This document shows positions 6,741 to 14,626 of a DNA stretch of 64,000 nt, piece after piece (within the stretch, counting starts at the first letter, position 1; the number at the start of each line of letters is the position of its first letter). Source of the DNA: Oscillospiraceae bacterium (GTDB lineage: Bacteria; Bacillota; Clostridia; Oscillospirales; JAAYXM01). The notes under the pieces are model-generated. The model saw only the letters and a program-made list of their open reading frames with translations. It did no database searches and was not told the DNA's origin. The position numbers and the translations under genes were made by a program. Where the stretch lies: the NCBI GenBank assembly GCA_015067485.1, contig SVMJ01000005.1, positions 28,528 through 92,527 on the forward strand, in the 5' to 3' direction.

Positions 6741-9200
6741 ATGCAAGGACTGACTTCACAGGAAGCGGCGGCTCGTCTTCGTCAGCACGGGCACAATGAA
6801 CTCGCAAAACCGAAAAAACACGGAGCTATCCTGAGCCTTGCCCTGTCGCAATTTTGCGATGTTTTGGTGGTGATCCTGCTGATTGCCGCAAGCATCAGTC
6901 TGATTCTCGGCGATGTGAGCGAAGCGCTCACCATCGGCGTCATCTTACTGCTCAACGCTCTCCTCGGCTTCTTTCAGGAATACAGCACCGAGCGCGCGCT
7001 CGAAAAACTAAACGCACTCACCGCGCCGCAGGCGACCGTCCTGCGCGACGGGAAAGAGACCACGCTGGATGCCACCTTGCTCGTCCCCGACGACATCGTG
7101 CTGCTCTCCGCGGGCGACCGCATCCCTGCAGACGGGGTTCTGCTCACCGCGAACTCGTTTGTATCCGACGAGAGTATGCTCACGGGTGAGTCGGTGGGCG
7201 TGGCAAAATCGAAAAACGATCCTGTCTTCTCCGGTTGTATCGTAACCCAAGGAAACGGTCTCTTCCGCATCACCGCGACCGGTGCAAATTCCGAAATGGG
7301 CAAAATCGCGGGCATGCTCGCACACGCCCCCACACCGCCCACACCCCTGCAGATCCGACTTGCCAAACTCGGTGGCGTGATCGGGGTCTCCTGCATTCTC
7401 ATCTGTCTCGCAGTCGCGATTTGCGGCATTTTGCGCGGTTACGCACCGCTTGATATGCTGCTCACAGGCGTATCCCTTGCGGTCGCCGCCGTCCCCGAAG
7501 GACTCCCTGCGATCGTAACCGTCGCGCTCGCGCTCGCGGTACGGCGCATGGTCTCCCGTCGTGCGCTCATCCGCAAACTGCATGCGGTGGAAACCCTTGG
7601 CTGCGCCACCGTGGTCTGTTCGGACAAAACGGGCACACTCACGCAAAATCGTATGGAAGTAAAAACCATTGTAACCCCCGACGGGAACACATCTCGGCTT
7701 CTCACCATCGCAAAACTTTGCAATAATGCCACCGAAACCACAGGCGAGCCAACCGAACGCGCACTCTTTCTCGCCGCGAAAAAGCAGAAAGTCGATGGAG
7801 CAAGGATCAGCGAACTCCCCTTCGATTCCGAGCGCAAACGCATGAGTGTTTTGGTACATACCAAAAACGGCAAGATGCTCTACACCAAAGGCGCGCCCGA
7901 TCTGCTGCTCCCCTTGTGTACCCGCTATGAATCCCACGGTCAAATTCTCCCTTTAACCGATGAGATGCGCTCTGCGTTTGAGCGGCAAAATGTCGATCTC
8001 GCAAGTGGGGCCCTGCGCGTACTCGCCTTTGCATACCGCGAAAGCGAAACTTTGGATGAGTCTGATCTGATCTACTGTGGTCTCGCAGGTCTGATGGACC
8101 CGCCGCGCAAAGACGTCAAAGCCGCGGTCAAAACCTGCCGCAAAGCGGGCATCCGCCCCGTGATGGTAACCGGCGACCACGTGCTCACCGCACGCGCCAT
8201 CGCGGAGCAGATCGACATTTTCCGCCCCGGGGATGCGGTGCTCTCAGGCTCTGATCTCGACCGCCTATCCGACACCGCATTGACTGAGAAACTCGCAAAA
8301 ACAAGCGTTTTTGCGCGTGTAACGCCCGCTCACAAACTCCGCATCGTGCGCGCATTCCAAAAGAGCGGTGAAGTGGTCGCCATGACGGGCGACGGGGTCA
8401 ACGATGCGCCTGCGGTGCGGGAAGCGGATATCGGGGTCGCCATGGGGAAATCGGGTACCGACGTTACGCGCGAAGCGGCAGGCGTGGTACTGCTGGATGA
8501 CAGTTTCGGAACGCTGGTACGCGCCGCAGAAGAAGGGCGCGGCATCTATGCCAACATCCGCAAATTCATCCGCTATCTGCTCTCCTGTAACATCGGCGAA
8601 GTGTGTACCATGTTCTTCGCCATGCTGGTCGGTCTCCCCATCCCCTTACTCCCAATTCAGATTCTGTTTGTAAACTTAGTAACCGACGGTCTCCCCGCGG
8701 TCGCACTCGGTCTGGAACCCACCGATCCCCATGTGATGCAGCATCCCCCACGCGGCAAAAACGACTCAGTCTTTTCCGGTGGTCTTGGCGGAAAGATCGT
8801 GGCGCGTGGACTCATGATCGGGCTTGCAACGCTTTTGGTCTTCACCACAGTCTACCACGATGCGGGCTTGCGCCCAGGTCGCACCGCCGCCCTGTGCACG
8901 CTGATTTTCGCGCAGCTCTTCCACGTCTTCGAGTGCAAGAGCGAAACCGCGCCCTTGTGGAAGATTCCACTCGCAAACAACCCGGCACTCATCGGGGCAG
9001 TATTCTTCAGCGCGGCGGCGCTCCTATGTGCCATTTATATTCCGTTTTTGGCGGGGGTGTTTGAACTCATGCCGCTGGATATGAAGCAGTTTCTCTTATC
9101 AACAGGGGTGGCGGCATCGCTTCCCGTTTTATCGGGACTGCTCAGAAAAAGAAAAAAGACCGCCCATAGCGGTCTCACACCCAAGGCTTCCCTTGAGTGA
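6741..9200 (+). CDS. P-type calcium-transporting ATPase (P2A type)
   Basis: An 819-residue integral membrane cation pump. The order is cation-ATPase N-domain, TM1-2, actuator domain with SMLTGESV, TM3-4 with PEGLPAIV, phosphorylation motif CSDKTGTLTQNR, nucleotide-binding domain with MLYTKGAPDLLL, hinge MTGDGVNDAPAVREADIGVAMG, and the C-terminal membrane part with CNIGEV (TM5) and NLVTDGLPAVALG (TM6). These TM4-6 residues are those of Ca2+-ATPases; Mn2+ export is an alternative. RBS AAAGGAG 9 bp before the ATG. The last residues (KASLE) come from a degenerate piece of the repeat that frames the next gene, and a minus-strand terminator is encoded just before them. Confidence 0.92.
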   Translation: MQGLTSQEAAARLRQHGHNELAKPKKHGAILSLALSQFCDVLVVILLIAASISLILGDVSEALTIGVILLLNALLGFFQEYSTERALEKLNALTAPQATVLRDGKETTLDATLLVPDDIVLLSAGDRIPADGVLLTANSFVSDESMLTGESVGVAKSKNDPVFSGCIVTQGNGLFRITATGANSEMGKIAGMLAHAPTPPTPLQIRLAKLGGVIGVSCILICLAVAICGILRGYAPLDMLLTGVSLAVAAVPEGLPAIVTVALALAVRRMVSRRALIRKLHAVETLGCATVVCSDKTGTLTQNRMEVKTIVTPDGNTSRLLTIAKLCNNATETTGEPTERALFLAAKKQKVDGARISELPFDSERKRMSVLVHTKNGKMLYTKGAPDLLLPLCTRYESHGQILPLTDEMRSAFERQNVDLASGALRVLAFAYRESETLDESDLIYCGLAGLMDPPRKDVKAAVKTCRKAGIRPVMVTGDHVLTARAIAEQIDIFRPGDAVLSGSDLDRLSDTALTEKLAKTSVFARVTPAHKLRIVRAFQKSGEVVAMTGDGVNDAPAVREADIGVAMGKSGTDVTREAAGVVLLDDSFGTLVRAAEEGRGIYANIRKFIRYLLSCNIGEVCTMFFAMLVGLPIPLLPIQILFVNLVTDGLPAVALGLEPTDPHVMQHPPRGKNDSVFSGGLGGKIVARGLMIGLATLLVFTTVYHDAGLRPGRTAALCTLIFAQLFHVFECKSETAPLWKIPLANNPALIGAVFFSAAALLCAIYIPFLAGVFELMPLDMKQFLLSTGVAASLPVLSGLLRKRKKTAHSGLTPKASLE
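9152..9175 (-). terminator. Terminator for the DUF559 gene, inside the ATPase coding region
   Basis: AGACCGC/GCGGTCT stem followed by six T on the minus strand, about 30 bp past the DUF559 stop codon. It lies within the last codons of the convergent ATPase gene. Confidence 0.75.
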
Positions 9201-9203
9201 GTA

Positions 9204-9614
9204 TCAGCGCTCCCCCAAAAAGGCTTCCCCTTGAGGGGAAGCTGTCGAGCAAAGCGAGACTGATGAGGTGTCGATATGCTTTAAGATATCTTCGCAAACA
9301 CTCTCAAATCTTTGATTGATATCCAAATTGGAATATCTCAACACCTTGAAACCGAGAGATGTTAAATACTCATCCCGTATTACGTCGTTCGCAATCCCTT
9401 TCTCTTCATAGTGTTGCGAGCCGTCAAGTTCAATCACAATTTTTGCTGAAGCAATGTAAAAATCAACAATATAGTTCCCGATCACCTTTTGTCTGTGGAC
9501 AGTAATCGGTAATGTTTTCAAAAAATCGTACCATAAACGGCGTTCTTCTTTGGTCATGTTCTTTCTTAATGTTTTTGCCCTGTCCGTTAATTTTGCGTTA
9601 TTGGTTTGATTCAT
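9204..9614 (-). CDS. DUF559 (Vsr-like) endonuclease-fold protein
   Basis: A 136-residue protein of the DUF559 family, a restriction-endonuclease-like fold related to very-short-patch repair nucleases. Visible motifs are TKEERRLWYDFLK, RQKVIGNYIVDFY and IELDGSQHYEE (the E-x-D/GSQH active-site region), followed by LGFKVLRYSN. The start is the ATG at 9614 (MNQTNNAKL), with GAGGTGG upstream. Both the start region and the last ~20 codons (CSTASPQGEAF) are written in flanking palindromic repeat sequence, so the gene appears to travel with its repeats. Function unknown. Confidence 0.85.
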   Translation of the reverse strand: MNQTNNAKLTDRAKTLRKNMTKEERRLWYDFLKTLPITVHRQKVIGNYIVDFYIASAKIVIELDGSQHYEEKGIANDVIRDEYLTSLGFKVLRYSNLDINQRFESVCEDILKHIDTSSVSLCSTASPQGEAFLGER

Positions 9615-9668
9615 CCGATTCCACCTCATCCACCGCAAGCGGTCCCCCTTCCCCTCAAGGGGAAGGCA
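9215..9668. mobile_element. Palindromic-repeat-bounded element carrying the DUF559 gene
   Basis: The left end has GGCTTCCCCTTGAGGGGAAGC, then a small hairpin (GTCGAG/GCGAGAC region) and GATGAGGTG. The right end has the inverse order: CACCTCATC, hairpin CCGCAAGCGG, and CCTTCCCCTCAAGGGGAAGG. The two ends are therefore inverted copies with diverged inner hairpins, framing only the DUF559 gene. An extra degenerate copy (AAGGCTTCCCTTGAG) forms the end of the ATPase gene at 9183. Such repeats with DUF559 genes recur in gut Firmicutes (recalled, not searched). No transposase is present. Confidence 0.65.
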
Positions 9669-9684
9669 AATCTCAAATAAAAAT

Positions 9685-9738
9685 GAAATAACCCTCAGTC
9701 GGTACGTCTTTCACCCATACACGACTAAGGGTTATTTC
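9685..9738 (-). terminator. Strong hairpin terminator of an unassigned minus-strand transcript
   Basis: GAAATAACCCTCAGTCG / CGACTAAGGGTTATTTC long stem, followed on the minus strand by a T-rich tract (CATTTTTATTT). It ends the candidate transcript of about 9739-9985. Confidence 0.75.
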
Positions 9739-9990
9739 TCTGAACTCTTGATATCTAACATCGTTTAACCTCTCTTTCTTTGTATTCAAGCGATCCATCC
9801 GCAAATCCAAACTTCCTGTTTTTCATCATCTTTCTCTTCTTTTCAGTTTCCCTAAACTTCTTCTTTAAGCAAGATACCTTTTATGTGATCGGAAGTTTTT
9901 TGCGCTATGACGTTCGCTTGTCTCGGCCCACCGTCTTCTTGGAGCCTTATCTCTCTTAGAACATCGGTATCACCCTTTCTGATTATAATA
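9739..9990 (-). ncRNA. Candidate minus-strand transcript: small RNA or small overlapping ORFs, identity unknown
   Basis: The stretch 9640-10265 has no tracked ORF. Its minus strand has a TATAAT box at 9982-9987 and the strong terminator at 9685-9738. Two overlapping open stretches can be read: one containing LREIRLQEDGGPRQANVIA, ending at a TAG near 9853, and one a frame over containing MMKNRKFGFADGSLEYKERE, ending near 9764. The first lacks a good start codon (a GTG 20 codons upstream falls inside the promoter). It could be a structured RNA, a decayed gene or a frameshifted small protein. I do not recognise it. Confidence 0.4.
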
Positions 9991-10090
9991 TACCATAAGG
10001 GTACCACCTTTGCAAGATGGTAATTTGTACAAAATATACTATTGCAAACTGTTCAAAACAGAGATTCTATTGCACTTTGCCCAATTTCTC

Positions 10091-10119
10091 TTGACTCCTT
10101 GTTTTTCATATGCTATACT
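10091..10119 (+). promoter_or_regulatory. Sigma-A promoter of a candidate small RNA
   Basis: TTGACT, 17-bp spacer, TATACT. Nothing but a short untranslated-looking stretch and a terminator follows on this strand. Confidence 0.65.
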
Positions 10120-10125
10120 GATATT

Positions 10126-10256
10126 GTTGGCGCATTGTAAATAAGCGCCATATCAACACAAAATCGATCCGTGTGCGGCACATCTCTAAACTCACCACTC
10201 ATAACTTAAAACTAAACACTAAAAAAGGCTTCGGACTTTCGTCCGAAGCCTTTTTC
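10126..10256 (+). ncRNA. Candidate ~130-nt small RNA
   Basis: The transcript predicted from the promoter at 10091-10119 would begin with a hairpin (GGCGC/GCGCC, with TGTT/AACA extending it across a bulge). It then crosses an unstructured A/C-rich stretch and ends at the terminator GGCTTCGGAC-TTTC-GTCCGAAGCC plus T5 (10222-10256). No start codon with an RBS opens a meaningful frame. The same hairpin works in reverse for the minus-strand peptide gene. Confidence 0.4.
10222..10256. terminator. Bidirectional terminator between the candidate sRNA and small-peptide gene 1
   Basis: 10-bp GGCTTCGGAC stem, TTTC loop, with A6 before and T5 after, so it can act on both strands. Confidence 0.85.
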
Positions 10257-10265
10257 TTTGTTTGC

Positions 10266-10397
10266 TTATACAGCCGGAATGTCCAGGTCGCCGTCGACGC
10301 CCCACATGTCATCCACGAAGTTTTCACTTGTAGTCATGACATCCGCCTGCTGGAACAGGGAAATTTCCAGTTCCGGTACTTCATAAATGTTTTTCAT
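10266..10397 (-). CDS. Small peptide 1 of the Y..PELE...DVMT.S pattern, downstream of a secreted Big_2 protein
   Basis: A 43-residue ORF below the track cut-off: MKNIYEVPELEISLFQQADV, then MTTSEN and an acidic tail ending IPAV. GGGAG lies upstream of the ATG, and the gene is 18 bp after the stop of the 1226-residue secreted protein, so they form one transcript ending at the terminator at 10222-10256. A second copy of the same pattern follows the paralogous gene at 14513. There is no signal peptide. Function unknown; the strict motif conservation argues that it is translated. Confidence 0.7.
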   Translation of the reverse strand: MKNIYEVPELEISLFQQADVMTTSENFVDDMWGVDGDLDIPAV

Positions 10398-10415
10398 GTC
10401 TGTAATCTCCCTTCC

Positions 10416-13400
10416 TTAGTTTGCTGCTGCGCAAATGTCGCATTCAGGATTTACCGAGTGGTAAATCTCTGCAGCGCATTCCTTTGCTTCCTGCTTTTCA
10501 CCCTGCTTCGGATTCTTGTGAATTGCTTCCGCAATCGTGAGAATAGAGCGCGGTTCGGAGCAGTTGCCATAAACCACGGTGCCGTCCTTCAAAATCATAT
10601 AAGAACGAGCGATGATTTCACGGCCGTAGTTTGCCGGTGCGATGTTGATCAGAACTGCGGTGTACGAAACACTATCACCGTTGTCTTTATACCATCTTGC
10701 AGCAGTATTCGGGCAGTCTGCAACAGTGTAGCCGTTCAGCTTTGCACCGAGTTTGATGTCATTGGTGGTATATTTGGTTGCGCCGTCGAGTGCCTTTGCC
10801 GGAATCAAAACAGTACCGATTGTCTCCACATCGTCCAAGAGTTCCTTGTCGATGGTGCTAACAAAGCGCAAGCCCATCGGATCATTGTAACGCATGGATG
10901 CACCTGCGGTGGTGGAGATCGCACCGTCGATGAGACGGATCAGGTTGATCGCATCAAGGAAGAAATAACGATCCTTGTAGCCGGTTTCAAGTTCGCCGGT
11001 TTCCGGGTTGGTGTAAGAATCGCTGTTGTAAGCTGCTTCCTTCTTGACCCACAGGACGTATTCTCCTGCTTCGAGAGCCTTGGGTGCAGCAGACATGGAG
11101 ACCATGTTTTCCACGTCGCCTGTCGCACCGCCCCACGGAACGCTTACAAACTTGTTTTCTTCAACAAGAGATTCTTCCATGTATGCCGTCTTAGCAGCCA
11201 TGGTGGTGAGAGCGGTTGCCGGAGCCTTGGAGATATAGAGATCAGCATCTGCGGAGTTTGTGACAGTATCAGAAATCACCTGTGCTGCATAAACGCCGGA
11301 CTTTGCGACATTGACCTTGATCGCGTAGTACTTACCGATCGCAACGACATTCGACCATGTGTAGGAAGAAGCGTTAAGAGACGGAGTACCATCATACTGG
11401 AAGAATTCCCAGTTGCCGTAGCCTTCGGTGCTTTCAGTGGTTGCGTTCAGGAGTGCTGTTGCGCTGTTTGCAACTGCGAAGTCCTGAATTTCGTACTTGC
11501 TGATTTCACCAACGGTAAGGTCGATGGAATCGGACTGACCGTCGATGGTTGCGGTGATGGTAACATTGCCGATCTTGTGGCCGGTTACAACGCCGCCGTT
11601 TACGGTTGCGATGCTATCGTCGGAAGATTCCCAAACGATGTCAGCTTCACGGTAGCCTGCAGATTCCGGATCAAGAACCGGGGTAATGGTTACCGGCTGA
11701 TCGGTACATACCAAAGTGGTATCTGCAGTCAGTTCAATGCCGGTAACCGCAACATCGCCAACTCTGAAGAGCTGCAATGCATCGATGAAGAAGTAACGGT
11801 CATTCTGACCATTTTCGGTTTTATCGGTTTCCGGGTTGACATAGGTTCCGTTGTTCCAGTTATAGGAAGGTTCTGCCTTGATCCAGAGTGCATATTCTTC
11901 GCCTTCGACGAGCGCGAACTGAGTAGTACCAACATGTTCCTGGTTGTGCATGTTGCCAACCGGTCTACCCCAGGTGATGTGGGTAACCTTATTTGCTTCT
12001 ACAAATGCTTCAGCGGTACTTTCGACGCTTGCCTTGGTGAGATAAACATCACCGTCAGCAGAAGAACTCCAAACGTCCATGATTGCCTTTGCAGTGTACA
12101 TGCCGGATTCTTTTGCGGTAAACTTGATTGCATAGTATCCGGAGACGTAAATTACATCGGTCGGGTTATAATCTGCGCCAATGTAGACAACCGGGGTAGC
12201 ACTGTAGGAATGCACGGTCCAATCACCGTAATTTGCAGTGGAAACACCTTTTTCTGTGTTTGCAGTTTCCAGAATGCTCGCGCTCTGACCATTTGTAGTA
12301 ATGGTTTTACTGTCGATGACATAGTCCTGAATTTCGAAGTCGTACTTCTTTTCGCCAACCACTACTGTAACAGAGTCGAACTTGCCGCCTGCAGTTGCAG
12401 TGATGGTTGCAGTACCAGCCTTGACCGCGGTAAGAATCCCGGTTTCTTCATCGAAGGATACAGCATCGCCCTGGACAGACCATACAGCATCTTCAACCGC
12501 CGGTTCAACGGTTGCGGAAAGAGTGCAAGTATCGCCAACAATCATGGACTGACCGTCTTCCACGCCGGAAATGGTAACATTGGAAACCAAAAGTTCACGA
12601 ATCTTATAGAGTTCCAATGCGTCTGCAAAGAAATAACGGTCACCGTTACCGTTGATGAGATCGCCGGTGTCGGGTTCATAATGGCCATACTTATTGGTGG
12701 CATTAGCAAATTCTTCATATTTGGTATAGGAAGATTCCTTTTTCAGCCACAGAGTATATTCCTGACCTGCAATCAAATCAAGTTCAGTATGTCCGCCAAA
12801 TTCCACGTCGGCGGTATTGCCCATGCGCTTACCCCAATCGATGTGAGCAACCTTATTCTCTTCTACGAATGCCTGCGCACTGGTGGTTTTCACACCATCA
12901 ATCTTCGCCGGGGTGAAATAAACATCACCGCCAGCAGACGAATTCCAAACGTCCATAATTGCATTCAAGCCATATACGCCGGTTTCCTGTGCAGTGAAAC
13001 TGATTGCATAGTATCCGACGACCTCAATTACATCGGTCGGGTTATAAGCTGCGCCAGTGTAGAAATCCGGGGTGTCACTGTAGGAATGTACGGTCCAATC
13101 ACCGTAGTTTGCAGTAGAAACACCTATTTCTGTGTTTGCAGTCTGCAGAATGGGCAGATCTTTGCCGTTTTCAACTTTACCATTTTCAACGACATAGTCC
13201 TGAATTTCAAAGGTTTGCTTCAGGGTGCCGCCAACGATTACGCTAACGGAAGCAGATTTTCCGGCACAAGTTGCGGTGATAGTTGCAACACCGTCAGCAA
13301 CCGCGGTAACAACGCCACCGTCTACGGTTGCAACTTCGTTATCGGAAGACTTCCAAGTAACATCCATGTTTGCTGCACTTGCCGGAATGACATTTGCAGT

Positions 13401-14096
13401 AAGGTTCATGGTATCGCCGGCTTCCAAACGGGATTCAGCACCGGTGAGATAAATACCGATTCCGCCAGCCTTGTAGAGATTCAAGGTGTCGAGCGGAACA
13501 AATGCCTGGCCTAAATCGCCATTCGGATCGTCCTGAACAAACCAAAGATGGTAGAACCCTTCAGCCAACGCAACTTCTTTAGTCGAAGTTGCCTTATGCC
13601 CGGTTACAACAGTTGCACTGTCCATATCCGGGATGTCAATCAAAAGGTTCTCAGCCTTTTCTGCTTCTGCCAATGTCAAAACAGAGTCATCAGTGAGATA
13701 GAAATGTGCGGTAGTGTTACGGTTCTGATTCATCGAGTCAAAGATGACTTCCGGAGTATATACACCGCTCTCATCTACACGGATGACGAAGAGCATTGCA
13801 GACTTCGCTGTATACCCATCCAACAAATAGAAAAGCGGTTCGCTACCAGCTACTGAAGCATAGGTGAATTTTTTTCCTGTTACGGTGGATGGAGTAACAT
13901 AATCACTACCTGCTGCTTGCCAATTCAGGTCGGTACTGTACTGGAATACAGTTTCGCTGGATGCTGCAGCCGCTGCCTTGAACTTATAGCTTAGGGTCGG
14001 CTCGGTTGTTGCTGCGCTTGCAGAGAGCATACCGACAGGCAGAAGACTGACGAGCATGCAGACAGCAAGCAAAAGGGATAAAATGCGTTTTTTCAT
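10416..14096 (-). CDS. Large secreted protein with Big_2 (bacterial Ig-like) domains and internal repeats
   Basis: 1226 residues with a signal peptide (MKKRILSLLLAVCMLVSLLP ... SASAA). Then come an N-terminal region and three cycles of a Big_2 domain (pattern VTWKSSDNEVATV ... GVATITAT) followed by a ~180-residue repeat that starts EIQDYVV, has YGDWTVHSYS, and closes with DRYFFADALELYKI. A C-terminal domain contains ASMRYNDPMGLRFVSTI, near-identical in type to the end of the paralogue at 14627. No sortase LPxTG, dockerin or catalytic motif is visible. It is probably an extracellular or cell-surface binding protein. RBS AAAGGAGG. Confidence 0.8.
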   Translation of the reverse strand: MKKRILSLLLAVCMLVSLLPVGMLSASAATTEPTLSYKFKAAAAASSETVFQYSTDLNWQAAGSDYVTPSTVTGKKFTYASVAGSEPLFYLLDGYTAKSAMLFVIRVDESGVYTPEVIFDSMNQNRNTTAHFYLTDDSVLTLAEAEKAENLLIDIPDMDSATVVTGHKATSTKEVALAEGFYHLWFVQDDPNGDLGQAFVPLDTLNLYKAGGIGIYLTGAESRLEAGDTMNLTANVIPASAANMDVTWKSSDNEVATVDGGVVTAVADGVATITATCAGKSASVSVIVGGTLKQTFEIQDYVVENGKVENGKDLPILQTANTEIGVSTANYGDWTVHSYSDTPDFYTGAAYNPTDVIEVVGYYAISFTAQETGVYGLNAIMDVWNSSAGGDVYFTPAKIDGVKTTSAQAFVEENKVAHIDWGKRMGNTADVEFGGHTELDLIAGQEYTLWLKKESSYTKYEEFANATNKYGHYEPDTGDLINGNGDRYFFADALELYKIRELLVSNVTISGVEDGQSMIVGDTCTLSATVEPAVEDAVWSVQGDAVSFDEETGILTAVKAGTATITATAGGKFDSVTVVVGEKKYDFEIQDYVIDSKTITTNGQSASILETANTEKGVSTANYGDWTVHSYSATPVVYIGADYNPTDVIYVSGYYAIKFTAKESGMYTAKAIMDVWSSSADGDVYLTKASVESTAEAFVEANKVTHITWGRPVGNMHNQEHVGTTQFALVEGEEYALWIKAEPSYNWNNGTYVNPETDKTENGQNDRYFFIDALQLFRVGDVAVTGIELTADTTLVCTDQPVTITPVLDPESAGYREADIVWESSDDSIATVNGGVVTGHKIGNVTITATIDGQSDSIDLTVGEISKYEIQDFAVANSATALLNATTESTEGYGNWEFFQYDGTPSLNASSYTWSNVVAIGKYYAIKVNVAKSGVYAAQVISDTVTNSADADLYISKAPATALTTMAAKTAYMEESLVEENKFVSVPWGGATGDVENMVSMSAAPKALEAGEYVLWVKKEAAYNSDSYTNPETGELETGYKDRYFFLDAINLIRLIDGAISTTAGASMRYNDPMGLRFVSTIDKELLDDVETIGTVLIPAKALDGATKYTTNDIKLGAKLNGYTVADCPNTAARWYKDNGDSVSYTAVLINIAPANYGREIIARSYMILKDGTVVYGNCSEPRSILTIAEAIHKNPKQGEKQEAKECAAEIYHSVNPECDICAAAN

Positions 14097-14152
14097 TGTC
14101 TTGTTTCCTCCTTTGAAATTTTATAATAAGGTATAATAAGACACTACTAGAA

Positions 14153-14180
14153 ATTATAGCAGACGCTCCAAAAAAATCAA
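14153..14180 (-). promoter_or_regulatory. Promoter of the 1226-residue secreted protein gene
   Basis: Minus-strand TTGATT (14175-14180), 16-bp spacer, TATAAT (14153-14158), about 55 bp before the start codon. Confidence 0.6.
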
Positions 14181-14284
14181 GTACTTTTTTCGTTTTTTTG
14201 AATTTTTTTCTTTTTTCATAGGAAATACATCCGACGAGCCCTTATGGCCCCTGTGTTTTGGTAACATTCAACAAAAAAAGGCGT

Positions 14285-14460
14285 CGAACCGAAGAAATGA
14301 TGTTTCAAGCATTGCTTGAAATGATGTTGCTTTGCAATGAGGCATTTGTCCTCGCCAAATATGATGTTCTGTTTGCCCATAAACATTTGCGCAGCAAACA
14401 TCATTACGTAGTACCATCATTTCTGCAAGAAACATCATTTGCCCGCAAGGCAAACAGAGT
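14285..14460. repeat. Cluster of AATGATGTT / AACATCATT units separated by short hairpins
   Basis: Within about 175 bp the 9-mer AATGATGTT or its complement occurs at least five times, with near-variants (ATGATGTTC, CCATCATTT). The spacers are themselves small palindromes such as TCAAGCATTGCTTGA and TTTGCCCGCAAGGCAAA. No reading frame with an RBS fits. It lies between small-peptide gene 2 and the promoter of the next secreted protein gene. Together with 14097-14284 this is the only content of the 416-bp gap. Confidence 0.7.
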
Positions 14461-14471
14461 TCCACAAAACA

Positions 14472-14503
14472 AAAAGGCACGGAACCGAAGTTCCGTGCCT
14501 TTC
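14472..14503 (-). terminator. Terminator after small-peptide gene 2
   Basis: AAAGGCACGGAAC-CGAA-GTTCCGTGCCTTT perfect stem, T-rich on the minus-strand 3' side, 10 bp after the peptide stop codon. Confidence 0.85.
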
Positions 14504-14512
14504 GTTTTGTGG

Positions 14513-14614
14513 TTATGCCCAGGGATATTCCTGGAGATTATCACTTTCGGTCATGACGTCTTCAGCAGTGAAGACCACGACTTCGAGTTCCGGTGCGTTG
14601 TATTCCTTATTCAT
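14513..14614 (-). CDS. Small peptide 2 of the Y..PELE...DVMT.S pattern
   Basis: A 33-residue ORF missing from the track: MNKEYNAPELEVVVFTAEDV, then MTESDNLQEYPWA. It shares with small peptide 1 the pattern K.Y..PELE[IV]..F...DVMT.S[ED]N and the same position, directly after a secreted Big_2-type gene (12 bp after its stop) and before a terminator. RBS AAGGAGGACCAAC. It has no export signal of its own and no modification enzyme nearby. Function unknown. Confidence 0.7.
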   Translation of the reverse strand: MNKEYNAPELEVVVFTAEDVMTESDNLQEYPWA

Positions 14615-14626
14615 TGTTGGTCCTCC

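Noticed and set aside
10173-13514. 1113-codon plus-strand ORF opposite the large secreted protein
   Set aside because: It lies antisense to a gene with a signal peptide, repeated domains and a strong RBS. Its translation is low-complexity and cysteine-rich without motifs, so it is a shadow of repeated codons.
14285-14460. CRISPR array
   Set aside because: The repeat unit is only 9 bp, occurs in both orientations, the spacers are palindromes of varied length, and no cas genes are present.
10266-14614. Ribosomally made, modified peptide (RiPP) system for the two small peptides
   Set aside because: No radical SAM enzyme, YcaO, lanthipeptide synthetase, protease or peptide exporter lies nearby, so there is no support beyond small size.
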